This document shows, one piece after another, positions 33,485 through 44,882 of a stretch of DNA of 64,000 nt. Position numbers and translations under genes: made by a program. The stretch's first letter is position 1, and each line of letters begins with the position of its first letter. The stretch is from Corinectria fuckeliana (lineage: Eukaryota > Ascomycota > Sordariomycetes > Hypocreales > Nectriaceae): NCBI GenBank assembly GCA_019137255.1, contig WPDH01000162.1, forward strand, positions 119,711 to 183,710, read 5' to 3'. Below the pieces are notes generated by a model. The model saw only the letters and a list, made by a program, of their open reading frames with translations, did not search any database and was not told where the DNA came from.

Positions 33485-34348
33485 TCTGGGAAATCCTCAG
33501 GCTTTGGCGTAGGGCCGTGTACCATGCACTGCGCAGTTCTTGGTGGTATCTGGGACCTAGAGTAGTAGAAGGGTGAAACTGGTGCGGATCGAGTAGGGAA
33601 AAGGAGGGTGATTTGCTGGGTGGGTGGGTGAAGTGGGATGGCGTTAGCTTTCGGAACGAACGCGAGGGCGCGCTGGGAGGTAAAGTGGGCATCGCGAAGT
33701 CACCTGATTGGAAGTGGTGAATCTCCCGCATCTTCCATCTATCTAGATAGGTCAGTTACCTACTTAGGAATGAGATTTATAAAAGCCTATAAGATGCTAC
33801 TTAGGAGCCAGTTTACCCTCGCATTCTCTGGTTTTCTTTGTTTGGGTTTTGATACGAGGTATTCATATCATGTTAGAACTAGAAGCTTTTTTTCCCCCGG
33901 GATACTATGGATGTAATTCTGGTCAGCTCTCAACCCCTGCCCCGGGATTGCGAGTCTGGGCCGATGGGGAGGGGTTGGGCCAATACCGACTACAAGTAGC
34001 CGCTTGGCGGTTCTAGTCAGTCAATTCCGAGACAATTCGTCTTAGCTAGGAAAGGCGAATTCTATTGGTGCTAGTTGTGCCTGTCATTCCCCTCCTTAAG
34101 TGCCGGATTGGCGCTGTGAAACCCCTTAGTCAAGAACGACGAGACGCCGCGGAGACTCCCGTATTCGCAGTCCGCTATCATCATCTTACGGTTTCCACCC
34201 CTTGCAGCTCCAACACCCCCTGCTACACAATAGATGAACCGACTATTTCACCAAGCACACACGCAGAACCTGTGCAACTCCTTATAATGGCCTGTGAGTA
34301 AATCGGATCGAATCTGTGTCCATCACGCTCTGACCGCCTCCCCAAGCC
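33485..34348. promoter_or_regulatory. Divergent spacer between pso2 and the DUF7053-like gene
   Basis: Holds the presumed promoters of both genes and a TATCTAGATAGG / TACCTACTTAGG motif pair at about 33740-33775. No gene recognised. Confidence 0.45.
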
Positions 34349-34858
34349 ATGTTCAACACCTACGCTGAGCTTCAGCACATCACGGCCATCCCCGCGGGCA
34401 TCCCAGCCTCAAGGGCGGTCGAGCTCCTCCTTCACAACCACGAATTCTTCATTCAGTGCGATCCGCACTTGATCAAGTTTGAGCTCATTGCCACGCCACC
34501 GGACCCGGAACCTGAGGTTCCTGACGATCGTGAAGTCGACCCCATCGCACCACCCAAGCTCTACTCAGTGACCGATAGAGTGCACACTCTGCCCGCTGGG
34601 CTATGGGACTCCGACGTCGTCAGCACGTGCGAGTACTTCGACCTGGAGAATGGCCTCTTTGTCAGACTGCGGAGTCCTCTGAGCGTGGTGATGGAAACCG
34701 TGTGGCAGATAAGAGAGGCAGAGGATGGGGGGTTTGAACTGGTCGAGGACATTGTGATTAAATGCTCTAGGTTTCTGGTTGGCGTGGTGAAAGGCGCCTG
34801 CGAGTCTGGATGGGAAAGTGTTCATGACAAGATGCTGGAGAAGCTGAATGAGGCGTGA
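34349..34858 (+). CDS. DUF7053-like fungal protein
   Basis: At least 169 residues, resembling a conserved fungal family of unknown function that I remember as DUF7053. It opens MFNTYAELQHITAIPAGIPA, then has SRAVELLLHNHEFFIQCDP. The centre (YSVTDRVHTLPAGLWDSDV then YFDLENGLFVRLRSPLSVVM) alternates strands in a way that suggests a START-like lipid-binding fold; that is inference. The C-terminus is a helix (GVVKGACESGWESVHDKMLE). An alternative start at 34287 is plausible: ATGGCCT followed by GTGAGT, with the CCAAG acceptor just before 34347, would add three residues (MAS) in frame. There is no signal peptide or membrane segment. No function can be assigned. Confidence 0.8.
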   Translation: MFNTYAELQHITAIPAGIPASRAVELLLHNHEFFIQCDPHLIKFELIATPPDPEPEVPDDREVDPIAPPKLYSVTDRVHTLPAGLWDSDVVSTCEYFDLENGLFVRLRSPLSVVMETVWQIREAEDGGFELVEDIVIKCSRFLVGVVKGACESGWESVHDKMLEKLNEA

Positions 34859-35109
34859 ATGACACCCAGTCACCGTGAACAGCAGGAGGGGGGGTTGAAT
34901 AGAGCCGCAATAGATACTGCTTGTCGAAATGATAATATTTTGTGAGCGTTTTGCTCAACTAGGTACACTAGGTTACAAGTGGGACATCTAAGACGACATC
35001 TTGTAGACTGCACAGTAGACAGTCCTTGATCCTGACCCAACACTTGGGCAGCTCGCCAACTTCACGCATCGTAACATACAAACAAGAGAATCGACCACGA
35101 TACTATCCC

Positions 35110-36624
35110 TTAGAAGCCTCGCATCTGTCTCTTTTCCCCACTATGAAGAGATGGCGTGTCGCTCGTCAAGGACTCGGGGAGTTTCGGATCTCGTCCCCTG
35201 CTCCCGCCAACCTCAACCGTCAAAGTCGTGACGACCTCCATCTGGATTGCTGGCTCGTCCTGGGGGGCACTCCTCAAAGACTCCTGGCTGGAAGTCCTAG
35301 CTTGCGTTTGTGATGTCGTCACGGCAGAGCTGCCACGCCTTCCGAATCGCTGCCACCATCCACCAACCCCCTTACTGTCCCCAGGGCGAGACTCACCGCC
35401 CTCAATCCAAACCGCATTGCCGAAATTTCCAGCGGGAGTACGCGTAAATGCGAACGTCTCGAGACCCGTATCCCCAGAGTCAACACAGTCTGTGCCGCCG
35501 AATATAATTGCATGGCGTGTCGTGCCGAACAGCACACAGTCGAAAGATCCATTGCTAGCGATCATGGATCCAGCGAAGCAATAGTATCCAACTGGCACAT
35601 GTGCGCCGGCCATGTCGGCAATGCGTCCGAGAGCAAGAGGCAGTGTGCACGTGACGTAGATGATGGGGTATATCAAGAAAGCAGGGTTATGGCTTAGCTT
35701 GATGTTGGCCTGGCCTTGTCTCGCCATCCTCTCCTTCAACTTGGCCTGCCGGCGGAGAGACAAGTATATTGTGACGTACAGAGTGCAGGTCACAATGAGA
35801 GAGATGAAGACAAACAGGTAATGGGTAAGGAGCTGCAGATTTTCGTAGTGGTCATGAATCCAGCACTGTCCTCTTTTTGTCAGTCAAGAGGTCAGAACGA
35901 GGGTCGCCCCAGAGATGAGAAAGGGTTTCCATACCCAGGGGTCGGCGCGAACGAAATAGCCCCCGACTGTCCTTCCATTGTGCGTCACTATTAATGGGAT
36001 AATGGAAAGGGAATAAGAAAATATCCAGATGCCGACAATGGCTGTACAGAGCGCTCTGTACGGTGGCCGATAACCCTTGATGACTGACAGATAAGTATGA
36101 ATAGCGATGGCCGTGATGAAGAGGCTAGATGCTAGATTCCCATTCGAGTCGAAGAATCCTTGGACAAAACACGTCGTGGTGCCGACAAAGATGCCCCCCT
36201 TTCGGAGCCAAGTAACACTGAGCAGGAATGCAGTGCCCTGGTGCATGTCGGCAATGACGAGGTTGAAGATGAGGATCAGAAACTGGTTTGGGGGTCGGTT
36301 TTTTGCCTCCTGTATACGCTGTAGGTGTCGGTCGTGGGTCACCTTGGACGTCGCTCCTTCAGGCCCGATCGCTCCAGCCTCGAATGTGAAGACAGGACCC
36401 GGGGAGGGTATGTTCTTCGTGATGATCTTGGCGCGAGATCTCTTCCGTAAGTGCCAACCTAGCAGTTTAACGGTGATATATAGGAAGAGGGTCGAAGTCA
36501 GGACGAAGGAGATCAGGGCGAATATCGAGATAGTAATCAGTCCTCTATGGTAATCGGGCGGCAGAGGTACGAGACTGTCATTCTCCGGATGAGCCTCCAG
36601 GTATTCCTCGGCGGAAGGCAGCAT
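35110..36624 (-). CDS. Fungal seven-transmembrane G-protein-coupled receptor-like protein
   Basis: Two exons (36624-35935 and 35865-35110) give 481 residues with seven clear hydrophobic segments. TM1 is near residues 29-57, TM2 113-135 (FLILIFNLVIADMHQGTAFL), TM3 145-178, TM4 190-212, TM5 243-266, TM6 290-310 and TM7 315-338. The loop between TM1 and TM2 is unusually long (about 55 residues), and the extracellular RADPW|CWIHDHYE motif at the splice junction is typical of fungal receptors related to Git3/cAMP-receptor-like proteins. The intron (69 nt, GTATGG donor, GACAG acceptor) restores this motif. The C-terminal tail of about 140 residues is Ser/Thr-rich and probably cytosolic. Start choice: the ATG at 36624, because the 80 codons upstream in the same frame look like leader. 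The ligand is unknown. Confidence 0.85.
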
Positions 36625-39434
36625 GGTTATGGGCTTCGTCCAGCATTTGAATATGTCGCCATGCGGGTTCAAGGACAATCGATACTGAGGGACGAAGTAG
36701 GGACTGCATAATTTGAGAAAGGCAAAAACTGGGCACAAGCTTCTATAGAACCTGACATCAATCAAGTACATGACTAGATTAGGTCTTGGACTTGAGACGG
36801 ATCTGAGGGCTGTCTCGAGTTCCCTTTGAGTGACTGGACTAGGAGCGCCATCTACGAAAGCCACCAGATCGGAGTGGGCCTCTCCAATGCTCCGGGTGCG
36901 AGGGCCTCAGACGGAATGCCCTATTGCGGGCAAATGAACACATCATCGGGTCCTTGGCTGTCAGCATTGTGGAAACTTACAGTCGCCAGCTCGGTGCAAA
37001 TGCTGGGGAAAGGGTGCTGGAACTGACTCGTACTTGAAGGCAGCGCCAACGGGATGAGAGATCGACGCGGGGGCGATGAGGCTAGAGCGTGTGCTAACTG
37101 AAAGAAGGCTTGCTAGGCTTTACGGGGCTTCTCTTTGATGCATCAGAGGCCAAACTCCAAGAATCAGAGGGCAGTTGACAGCCAGAATGCCCAAAGAGCG
37201 AAGATGGTTGGAGTGATGCTCTTTGAAAGGGGTCATACCTAGACGTGGCAATCGCTTCTCGAGGTGTGAACCAAGATACTTGTTTTCTCACGACGGTCTG
37301 GCACGTACGGTGGCCTGATTCAGGGGAGTAGGTAGATACTTGGGTATTACACTCCGAGCCGCAGCCTTTAATTTCTGACATCAGCACTCAGTATTTTGTA
37401 CCACTTGGCCTAGTGTCGAATGAATAACACGCCGAGCACCTGAGATGGTGTGGCCGATGCTTTTGGGTCTGGCGTGATCCCCGTATTGCGGTACGTCCAA
37501 CCAGACAACACCTGGCTGACCCCGACGCTCCCGGCGAGCTGCAGATAAGAGGAAACTCTCAGTGCGGGAGGTTCCAATATAAACTATATACTTGCAACCT
37601 TGTCGTGATGGTTAATGTCTCGAATCGCACGCTGCTGGGCTGCGATGGATGGTGTTTGCTGTGGCAATCGAACATAACCTGACATGGTCATCTCAGCCAG
37701 GGCGAGTTCATCTGCCCATGTAAAGCAGCGACTCCAATGTCATGGGATCGTAAACAAAGTTCAGTTACCATTTTGCCTAAATTCCGGTGGCGTATACCTC
37801 TCGGAGAGACGCGACGGCCAAGAATACCTAGCTGCCACCATGGGGCCTCCCGTGGGCCAGATGCAAACGCTAAAGCCTGAGGCTTTGTGGACGGAGCGTT
37901 GCGGTATTTCGGCCGAAAGAGAAGTCACTCACTCCACAGAGACCGCATGTCATTAACGTCGTTTCGATCGGTAATTTGTTTGTGTCCGGGAACGTCTTTC
38001 CCCTTAAAGACGTCGACAGGCACCGATGCTTGGGCCATCTTAGGCTCCAGGATACCGGTTGCAACCCGGCCGAGGTGGTGACTTGCCGAGTGGTCTGATT
38101 CGGCAGGATCCGATGCGCATTGGCAAGTTAAAACCCAAGAGGCCAATGACTTGTCCCGGGATAGTACGTCATCTCCTTTCCGGATATACAACATGCATTC
38201 TTCTCTCCGCCGACTCTCCTTGCCTTCAGTTGAAGTCGGACGTATTCGTACATGCACCTAGAACTCACGGCTCCCCTCTGGCCTCTGGGTAGTACGCAGT
38301 AAATGCCGTCTGCGGAGCATCAGGGCCCAGGGAATTCGATCTGAGACCCACGGCCTAGGAAGAGGCTCGTGCCCGTTGGAGAAACTGGGGGAAATGTTGA
38401 GCGATGAGCTGGCTTGCTCGCAGTGTTGAGGTTAGGAGGGTTCAAGGAGCCATGACAGCGCGCGGCGACATCATACCAATATAATCAAGCCTATTAAACG
38501 ACGCCGTTAGCGCGATTACGAATACAAAGTCCTCGGGGATTGACCCTTGTCCACCAGTAGTAGGGTAGGACAGTAGCAGGTATACGAATACGCTAACCAG
38601 CGCCGCTAGCCTGAGGGCACATGGGTGAAATGCATGGAAGCAAAGGAAGCGAAGGGCGATGCGGTAAAACAAGCTTACTGTGGTGTCATGACGGTAGATG
38701 CAATACTACCTATGTACGAAGTAATTAGGTACCTAATACCGAAGAACCCATATCTCTATTCACTCTCAGGCTGTTCAAGTGCCCAATGTTTAGTACCTAG
38801 TCTGCCGCAGTCCACGGGAGCCCAGGTAGGATGGTTCACTGGGGCTTGTTCACTAGGGCTTATCCACAGGGGACTCAGGGGAGTCTTGCGCAGTTGGCTA
38901 GGCGTGCCCAACGCTCTACAGAGCCCCGGGGGAAACTTCTAGGCTGGCAAGATTCATGGGATCTACGGTAAAGGTACGGTATAATCTGTTGCAGCATTCG
39001 CCAACTATTAATTAAGCACCTAGCTAAGCCCAGATAGCGGGGTTAAACATGGATAACATGATGAGGGGTCCTCATTACCGCGTTTTGGCCCTTTTTTTGT
39101 GTGTATGCGTATAATGGATATTAACATACGATGAGATCGACCGATCCTTGGTTTTTCGAAATGACTTCTCTAGACCCCTATCTTCACCGTTCCGCGCTTT
39201 GGCTTTCAACTACACCACAGCGCCGCGCCACACCACAATTTCGACATCTGCGGCGGCGACTTTTTTCTTGTTCCTTTGTTGTTTTCCTTGTCTCCCTCTA
39301 CCTCTGCTTTTCGCCCACAACCTCCACATCAATCGATATCCCCCCCCCGCTCCGTCACCCGTCGCCCCGGGTCTTGGCTGTTTCCCGCGACAACCTCCTA
39401 TGCGTATCCTACAGTGGCCTTTTCTTCACCCATC
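36625..39434. other. Long intergenic spacer between the receptor and lag1
   Basis: About 2.8 kb without a supported gene. Short competing frames only. A TACCTATGTACGAAGTAATTAGG motif cluster lies at about 38705-38745. The last 250 bases are pyrimidine-rich and form the likely leader of lag1. Confidence 0.55.
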
Positions 39435-40991
39435 ATGACCGACTTCAACGGCCATGATGAGAAGCCCATCCTCGAGAAGCTCCCCAACTGTGGCTCAACC
39501 GGCGCCAAGTCGGAACGGAACCCCGGTTACCATGCACCACAGAACTTGAACCGGTCCTCATACATGCAGTCGGTTAGCAATGGCAACGTGGTGCGCCGAG
39601 TCAGGAGGGAGTCCGACGGCGCGAGGAAGTTCTTTGCCAGTTGGATGCTCAGGAACCAAATTGGTATGCTCACTGCCCGTCTCCCATCTTTGTGTGTCTG
39701 CTTGTGTTGCGTCTTCCTGGCTCTCCGCCTTTTTGGGCATTTCGGGGTTCAAGCCACATTTCTCAACGGCCCGACGCCGTTGAACCCAAATCCAAGACCA
39801 CCATCAACACCCATTGAGAGCATTGCACTGATATTCAACGTCGCAGGCCTCTCCTTCAACCTCCTCGCCCTCCTCTTCTTTGCGCACTTCATCCCGAAAG
39901 CTCGACCTCATACCACCAAATTCTTCACCCTATCATACCGAAACCCCGATACCGGCAAATATGGCAACGGCAGCGACGATGTCTATCCCATAATATGTCT
40001 TATTGTCTTGTTTACGGGGCTGCGCGCCGCCGTTATGGAATACGTCCTGGTACCCTTCGCCAAGATGTGGGGAGTGCGGAAGATCAAGGACTTGACTCGC
40101 TTCAGCGAGCAATCGTGGCTGATGTGCTATTACGCCGTCTTCTGGACGATGGGCATGGTGCGCACCTCTGCCACGCGACCCGCCGAGACTCTCGGTCCGC
40201 ATCGCAATCGCTAACAGAATGCTCCAGTACATCTACTACACCTCCCCCTACTGGCTCAACGTGAAGGAGTTGTGGACCAACTGGCCTGACCGCGAGCTTA
40301 CTGCCTTGGACAAGTTCTACATTCTTGCTCAGTGGGCCTTTTGGCTTCAGCAGATCATCGTCATCAACATCGAAGCGCGCCGCAAGGACCATACCCAAAT
40401 GCTGGCACATCACTTCGTCACCTGCGGCTTAATCTACGCATGCTACGCCTATCACCAAACCCGCGTGGGTAACTTGATTCTTGTCTTGATGGATTTCGTT
40501 GATATCGTCCTTCCTGTAAGCGCGCCACCGTTTTTGAATCTCCTTGTTGCTACAGGAGGCTAACACTGTCGAAGCTTGCCAAATGCTTAAAGTACATGGG
40601 CTTTAAGTTGCTCTGCGATGTCATGTTCGGCATCTTCTTGGTTTCATGGATCTTCACTCGCCATATCGCTTATTGCATAGTGTGCTGGTCTATCTACGCC
40701 GACATCCCCAACATCATCGGGGAGACGTGCTGGAGGGGCCCCGCCGACGACCTCCAAGGACCGCTCCCAATACCGGAGGGATACCGCTACATGCTCGAGC
40801 CTTTCTGGAACCCGCAAGGTCTCGTCTGCTTTGGTCGCACCGTGACGTGGTCGTTCCTCGTTCCTCTGCTGCTGCTGCAATGCATGAACATTGTCTGGTT
40901 CTCCATGATTGCGCGTGTGGCTTTGAAGGTCATTCGTAGAGAGGGCGCGGAGGACAATCGCAGCGACGACGAGGCAGAGAAAGAAGATTGA
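39435..40991 (+). CDS. lag1: Ceramide synthase (Lag1/Lac1 family)
   Basis: Four exons (39435-39663, 39847-40157, 40228-40515, 40575-40991) give 414 residues. Lag1-type enzymes are ER membrane proteins that acylate sphingoid bases with fatty acyl-CoA to make ceramide. The TLC domain holds the Lag1 motif: MLAHHFVTCGLIYACYAYHQ with the catalytic His pair at residues 241-242, then TRVGNLILVLMDFVDIVLPL with Asp269 and Asp272. Several hydrophobic helices precede and follow it, and the tail is acidic (EDNRSDDEAEKED), as in yeast Lag1. The first intron has no in-frame stop, so an unspliced reading looks open. The family alignment (NQIGLSFNLLALLFFAHF) shows it must be removed. The second acceptor is the CCAG before TACATC. 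A GTAAGC donor and CTAAC branch mark the third intron. Confidence 0.93.
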
Positions 40992-42087
40992 GTCTGCTAA
41001 GATACTCCACTGGGCGGGTGTCATCATTGAGGAGCTCTTTCAAAGTGCTAAAGGCCCCCCTCACACGCTAGGAGGCAGGTCAGCTCTTCCGGCGTCAGCT
41101 TTCCTCGTCAGGGTGATGAGAGTGAGTTGCGTGATTGGATTTGGGTGCAAGAAGCAGCTGGAGTCGACGATACCCCCCCACCGACCCCTGCGGCCTTCAG
41201 CTAAGCGAAAAAGAAAACGATGGAGGAACGAAGAAAGGAACGAGTCAAGCGAGTATTTATAGCGGAGATGGAAACGACGATTGTAGTTACGACTACGAGA
41301 TCTGCCAACGGGGCGCTTCTCCAAGTGGCCATATTGAGGTCGCGCATAAGAAGTTCAGAACAGAAGCTCGAGTAGATGCTACTCGCGCAGCCACCCTGAG
41401 GATCAACACTGCACGGGTAGCAACCTAGTCATGACTGAAAGGGCCATCTACGAGTCCTTGGGGAATTGCTTAGAGCTGGGCTAGATTTACACATACATGC
41501 TAGGAAGTCGGCCAAACCGGCAGCTGACATGAAAAGGTGACCACTACGTCTTGTCTCTCTCGGAACCCTGAAGATGTGATGTGTTTTTTTACGACCCTGA
41601 CTGAATACGAGCGCTTGTCTTGCGTTGGCAACAAAGGAGGCGATAATACTCCGAACTTGACGGAATTGATGTAACGCGAAAGAAGGTTTCTAGATACATA
41701 GTACCTAACTACCTACCGTGCTAAGTACCTTAGCCGCACCAACACCAGCCACAGTGGATCACACCGCGGCGGTGCCATGTACTATGTACTAGTAGTCTAA
41801 GCTCTTCCAATTGGCTTGGAGTGTAAAAAACGGGGCTTGTGCGTCGCCAGGCATGAAGTCAGCCCCTTACGAAACCTAGTGATGATGACTTCAGCATCTG
41901 AACGATAAAACGGCGTCAAAACTTGCTTCTTTTGGTCTACGGCCATCGCTCCTCACTCTACGCGAATCGCTTCTCATTATGTGAGGCGAGGACACCGGCC
42001 CCTGATCAAGCTTTAGACCCCCGGCGCCCGGCGTGTCTTGGGCCCAACTCCGGCCTCAGCTTCACCTCAATCGCAGTCATCATCACC
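40992..42087. other. Spacer between lag1 and the GCK kinase
   Basis: Includes the lag1 3' flank, motif clusters TACCTAACTACCTACC and ATGTACTATGTACTAG (about 41694-41795), and the kinase leader. The open frame upstream of 42088 is judged to be leader. No gene recognised. Confidence 0.6.
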
Positions 42088-44598
42088 ATGGCGTCCCTTC
42101 AGGTCAGAGGAGGGCAGGACCTCTCCGTCTCCAAGCAGAAGGCCATCGAGGATGCAAAGAAAATGCAAAAGGTCGTCACGGAGCAGTGCTCCAAGGCCGG
42201 CAAGGACTCGCCCCAGTACCTCCTCTCGGAGCTCATTGGCAAGGGCAGCTTCGGCCGCGTCTACAAGGCCACCTCCCTGTCGACGAACCAGCTGGTCGCG
42301 GTCAAGATCATCGACATCGAGGAGAGCGACACTGTGAATCCAAAGCTGGCCGACACGTACAGCGACCTGCTCAAGGAGATCAACGCCCTGAAGCTGCTGA
42401 GCGAGAGCGGCGCCAAGAACATCAACCATGTCATCGAAGCCATCCCCGTCGGCCAGTCCATGTGGATGATCACCGAGTATTGCGCCGGAGGCAGCGTTTC
42501 GACGCTCATGAAGCCGACCGCGCCGGGTGGGCTGCAGGAGAAATGGATCGTGCCGATTCTGCGCGAAGTGGCCGAGGCCGTGTACTGGGTCCACGAACAG
42601 GGCATCATCCACCGCGACATCAAATGCGCCAACATTCTCGTCACCGAGACCGGCAACGTTCAGCTCTGCGATTTTGGCGTTGCCGGCGTCATCGAGACCA
42701 AGTTCGACAAGCGCTCGACCGTGATTGGCACGCCCCACTGGATGGCACCGGAGCTGTTTGACTCTTCCGCCTCGTACGGCACCGAGGTCGACATTTGGGC
42801 TTTCGGCGCCATGGTCTTCGAGATTGCCTCGGGAATGCCGCCCAACGTGGTCGCCGGAATGGACTTCAACCGGCTAGGATCCTACCTGAAGCAGCACACG
42901 CCCCGCCTTGAGGGCGACCAGTACTCTCAGGGCCTCAAGGACCTGGTGGCATATTGCCTGGAGGACAATCCCAAGAAGCGTCCCACGATTGAGCAGATCC
43001 AGCGTCATCGTTATATCCACAACACGCAAAACGCCTACCCAGCTTCGGGTCTGGCGCATCTCGTCCGGGGCTACAAACTGTGGGAGTCCCAGGGAGGCAT
43101 CCGCAAGTCTCTCTTCTCCGCTGTCGGGGCTCAAGGCCCATCCGACCTCGCGGCGGCCTTTGCAGGTGACGAGTGGAACTTCAGTACTACGACCGCCTTT
43201 GATCAACAGGCGTTCGAGAATGGCGATGCCCAGGAAGTGTTCGATGTCTACGGTTCCAATGTCGACTTTGACCAGGACGGGTTTGACGAAACTTCAAAAC
43301 CACAGAAGCCGAAATCCCGTCGGCGTCCTCCGCCACATCTCCCTTCTGTCAAGGCGCCGTTAGAGAAGATCTTTGACCCAAACACCATCTCATCCTATGA
43401 CGATAATTCTCGAGCATACTACGGAAGGCCCTTTCCCCCACCAGCCTCAGCATCCGATCTGCCTCTGCGAGATGATTCGTCCCAGTCCCCCGGTGTCAGG
43501 GAGTCGCTGATTGACCTCGATGCCTCCTTGCACGGAAGCAATCTATCAGAATTCGTGGATATGAACACCATCAGGGCTGGCGACTCGAGGGCATCTACAG
43601 ACTACGACTTTGGCGATGCGCACTACACAAAACCCCCCAACAGCGACCCTGCCGAGCTAAACAACAACCGGCGGACGCGAGACTGGAAGTTCCCATCGAT
43701 GGCTGCTCCGCCCGCCTCTGCAAATCCGGAGATGTTTAGGTTTCCCTTCAACGACGACACCGCACCCAACACTAGCCGACTCATCCACCCCCCTACCGAG
43801 CCGATCCAGCCCTCGACACAGTTCAACGATCTTGCTGTGCCCCAGCCATCGCCCCTGAACAATCGCGCGTCGGCTGGAAGTCTGATCGACCTAGACATGA
43901 GTTTTGCGGACCCCATCACCGAGTATCCCAGACCGTCTACATCACACTCGGATGTCGGCTCCATAGCTGGGTCGGAGGTGGGCGGTGCGAACCCGTTCGA
44001 GCTAGAGAAGCATGCCTCTCTCTATGTGATGCCTACGGGCATCCGAGAGCCCTCGATCTACGTATCTGATGACTCGGAGTTCTCAAACGCTGTTGTGGAG
44101 TTCTCTATGAACGGCACTCAACGGCACGATCCTCTACCACATCTTCAGCAGCAGCAGCAACAACAGGCGCAATCGCTACCATCATCACTACCGCTACCAC
44201 CTCCGCTGCAGAACCAGCAATTCGTGAACACCCGAGCTCCCAGTGAGAGGCCATACTCCCTGAGCGAATTCGCGGACACAGACCCTGAATTCCTCGCCCC
44301 CCAACAGCCCATCATCCCCGAAGTTCCTTATACCCCGCAACTCCAGCAGCACTGGCAACCAACACAAGAAGAGTACCACGAGCCTCTGCAGTACCAGCCA
44401 TTCCTCCCCCTGCCTCCCACCGCCCCGTCACCTCAGGTCATGGAGGGCCAGGCGTCGTCGGAGCATGTCAAGGAGGAGCTGCGCCGTATGGCCATGAGTC
44501 TCGGAGACCACCTTAGCCACGCAAACGAGTATCTATCGGGCCTGCCGATCCGGCGGGCGAGTACGACAAGGACAGAGCCCCTTGGAGACGGGTCTTAA
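42088..44598 (+). CDS. Germinal-centre (Ste20-family) Ser/Thr kinase, MST-1/Don3-like
   Basis: A single-exon protein of 836 residues. The kinase domain lies at about residues 44-300. It has the Gly loop IGKGSFGRVYK (50-60), VAVK with Lys73, catalytic HRDIKCANIL (Asp177), DFGVAG (Asp195) and the Ste20-type activation segment GTPHWMAPE (214-222). The long C-terminal half is low-complexity, rich in Ser, Pro and Asp, with repeated SLIDLD-type motifs and a Gln run near residues 691-697. The final helix (EHVKEELRRMAMSLGDHLSH) resembles a short association segment. The domain order (N-terminal kinase, long tail) is that of GCK kinases which act in septation and polarity in fungi; an MST-1/Don3 relationship is my best guess and is not proven. 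A frame extends 55 codons upstream, but the ATG at 42088 has the better context. Confidence 0.88.
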   Translation: MASLQVRGGQDLSVSKQKAIEDAKKMQKVVTEQCSKAGKDSPQYLLSELIGKGSFGRVYKATSLSTNQLVAVKIIDIEESDTVNPKLADTYSDLLKEINALKLLSESGAKNINHVIEAIPVGQSMWMITEYCAGGSVSTLMKPTAPGGLQEKWIVPILREVAEAVYWVHEQGIIHRDIKCANILVTETGNVQLCDFGVAGVIETKFDKRSTVIGTPHWMAPELFDSSASYGTEVDIWAFGAMVFEIASGMPPNVVAGMDFNRLGSYLKQHTPRLEGDQYSQGLKDLVAYCLEDNPKKRPTIEQIQRHRYIHNTQNAYPASGLAHLVRGYKLWESQGGIRKSLFSAVGAQGPSDLAAAFAGDEWNFSTTTAFDQQAFENGDAQEVFDVYGSNVDFDQDGFDETSKPQKPKSRRRPPPHLPSVKAPLEKIFDPNTISSYDDNSRAYYGRPFPPPASASDLPLRDDSSQSPGVRESLIDLDASLHGSNLSEFVDMNTIRAGDSRASTDYDFGDAHYTKPPNSDPAELNNNRRTRDWKFPSMAAPPASANPEMFRFPFNDDTAPNTSRLIHPPTEPIQPSTQFNDLAVPQPSPLNNRASAGSLIDLDMSFADPITEYPRPSTSHSDVGSIAGSEVGGANPFELEKHASLYVMPTGIREPSIYVSDDSEFSNAVVEFSMNGTQRHDPLPHLQQQQQQQAQSLPSSLPLPPPLQNQQFVNTRAPSERPYSLSEFADTDPEFLAPQQPIIPEVPYTPQLQQHWQPTQEEYHEPLQYQPFLPLPPTAPSPQVMEGQASSEHVKEELRRMAMSLGDHLSHANEYLSGLPIRRASTTRTEPLGDGS

Positions 44599-44882
44599 CT
44601 TATATGTTCATCACAGTCGACTATATTACGCTGCGCAATGCCAGTTAGGGCAAATCAGCTTTGCTTATTGGGATCATTGGAAGCGAGCATATGCTCGGGC
44701 AAAGGGAGCCGGCAGCAACGGGGTTTAATGGGATTTATATGTATTGAACTTGAGGCTACGGAAAGCGCTGAATTATGCGATTTACGATTGCCCGGCCAGA
44801 GTGGCCAACATGACTTATCAAGCACGATCAGTTTCTCTTCCATTTGGGTTCACGTGGTCCAATATCTCGGTAGTCCTTGCGC

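Noticed and set aside
36625..36864. 80-codon N-terminal extension of the 7TM receptor
   Set aside because: It reads in frame but shows no conserved features, and the ATG at 36624 gives the expected short extracellular N-terminus.
39664..39846. In-frame coding insert of 61 residues in lag1
   Set aside because: The segment is open but breaks the conserved NQIGLSFNLL alignment and is flanked by GTATGC and CGCAG splice sites, so it is read as an intron.
42067..42738. 223-codon minus-strand frame
   Set aside because: Antisense shadow of the kinase domain, which carries all catalytic motifs on the plus strand.
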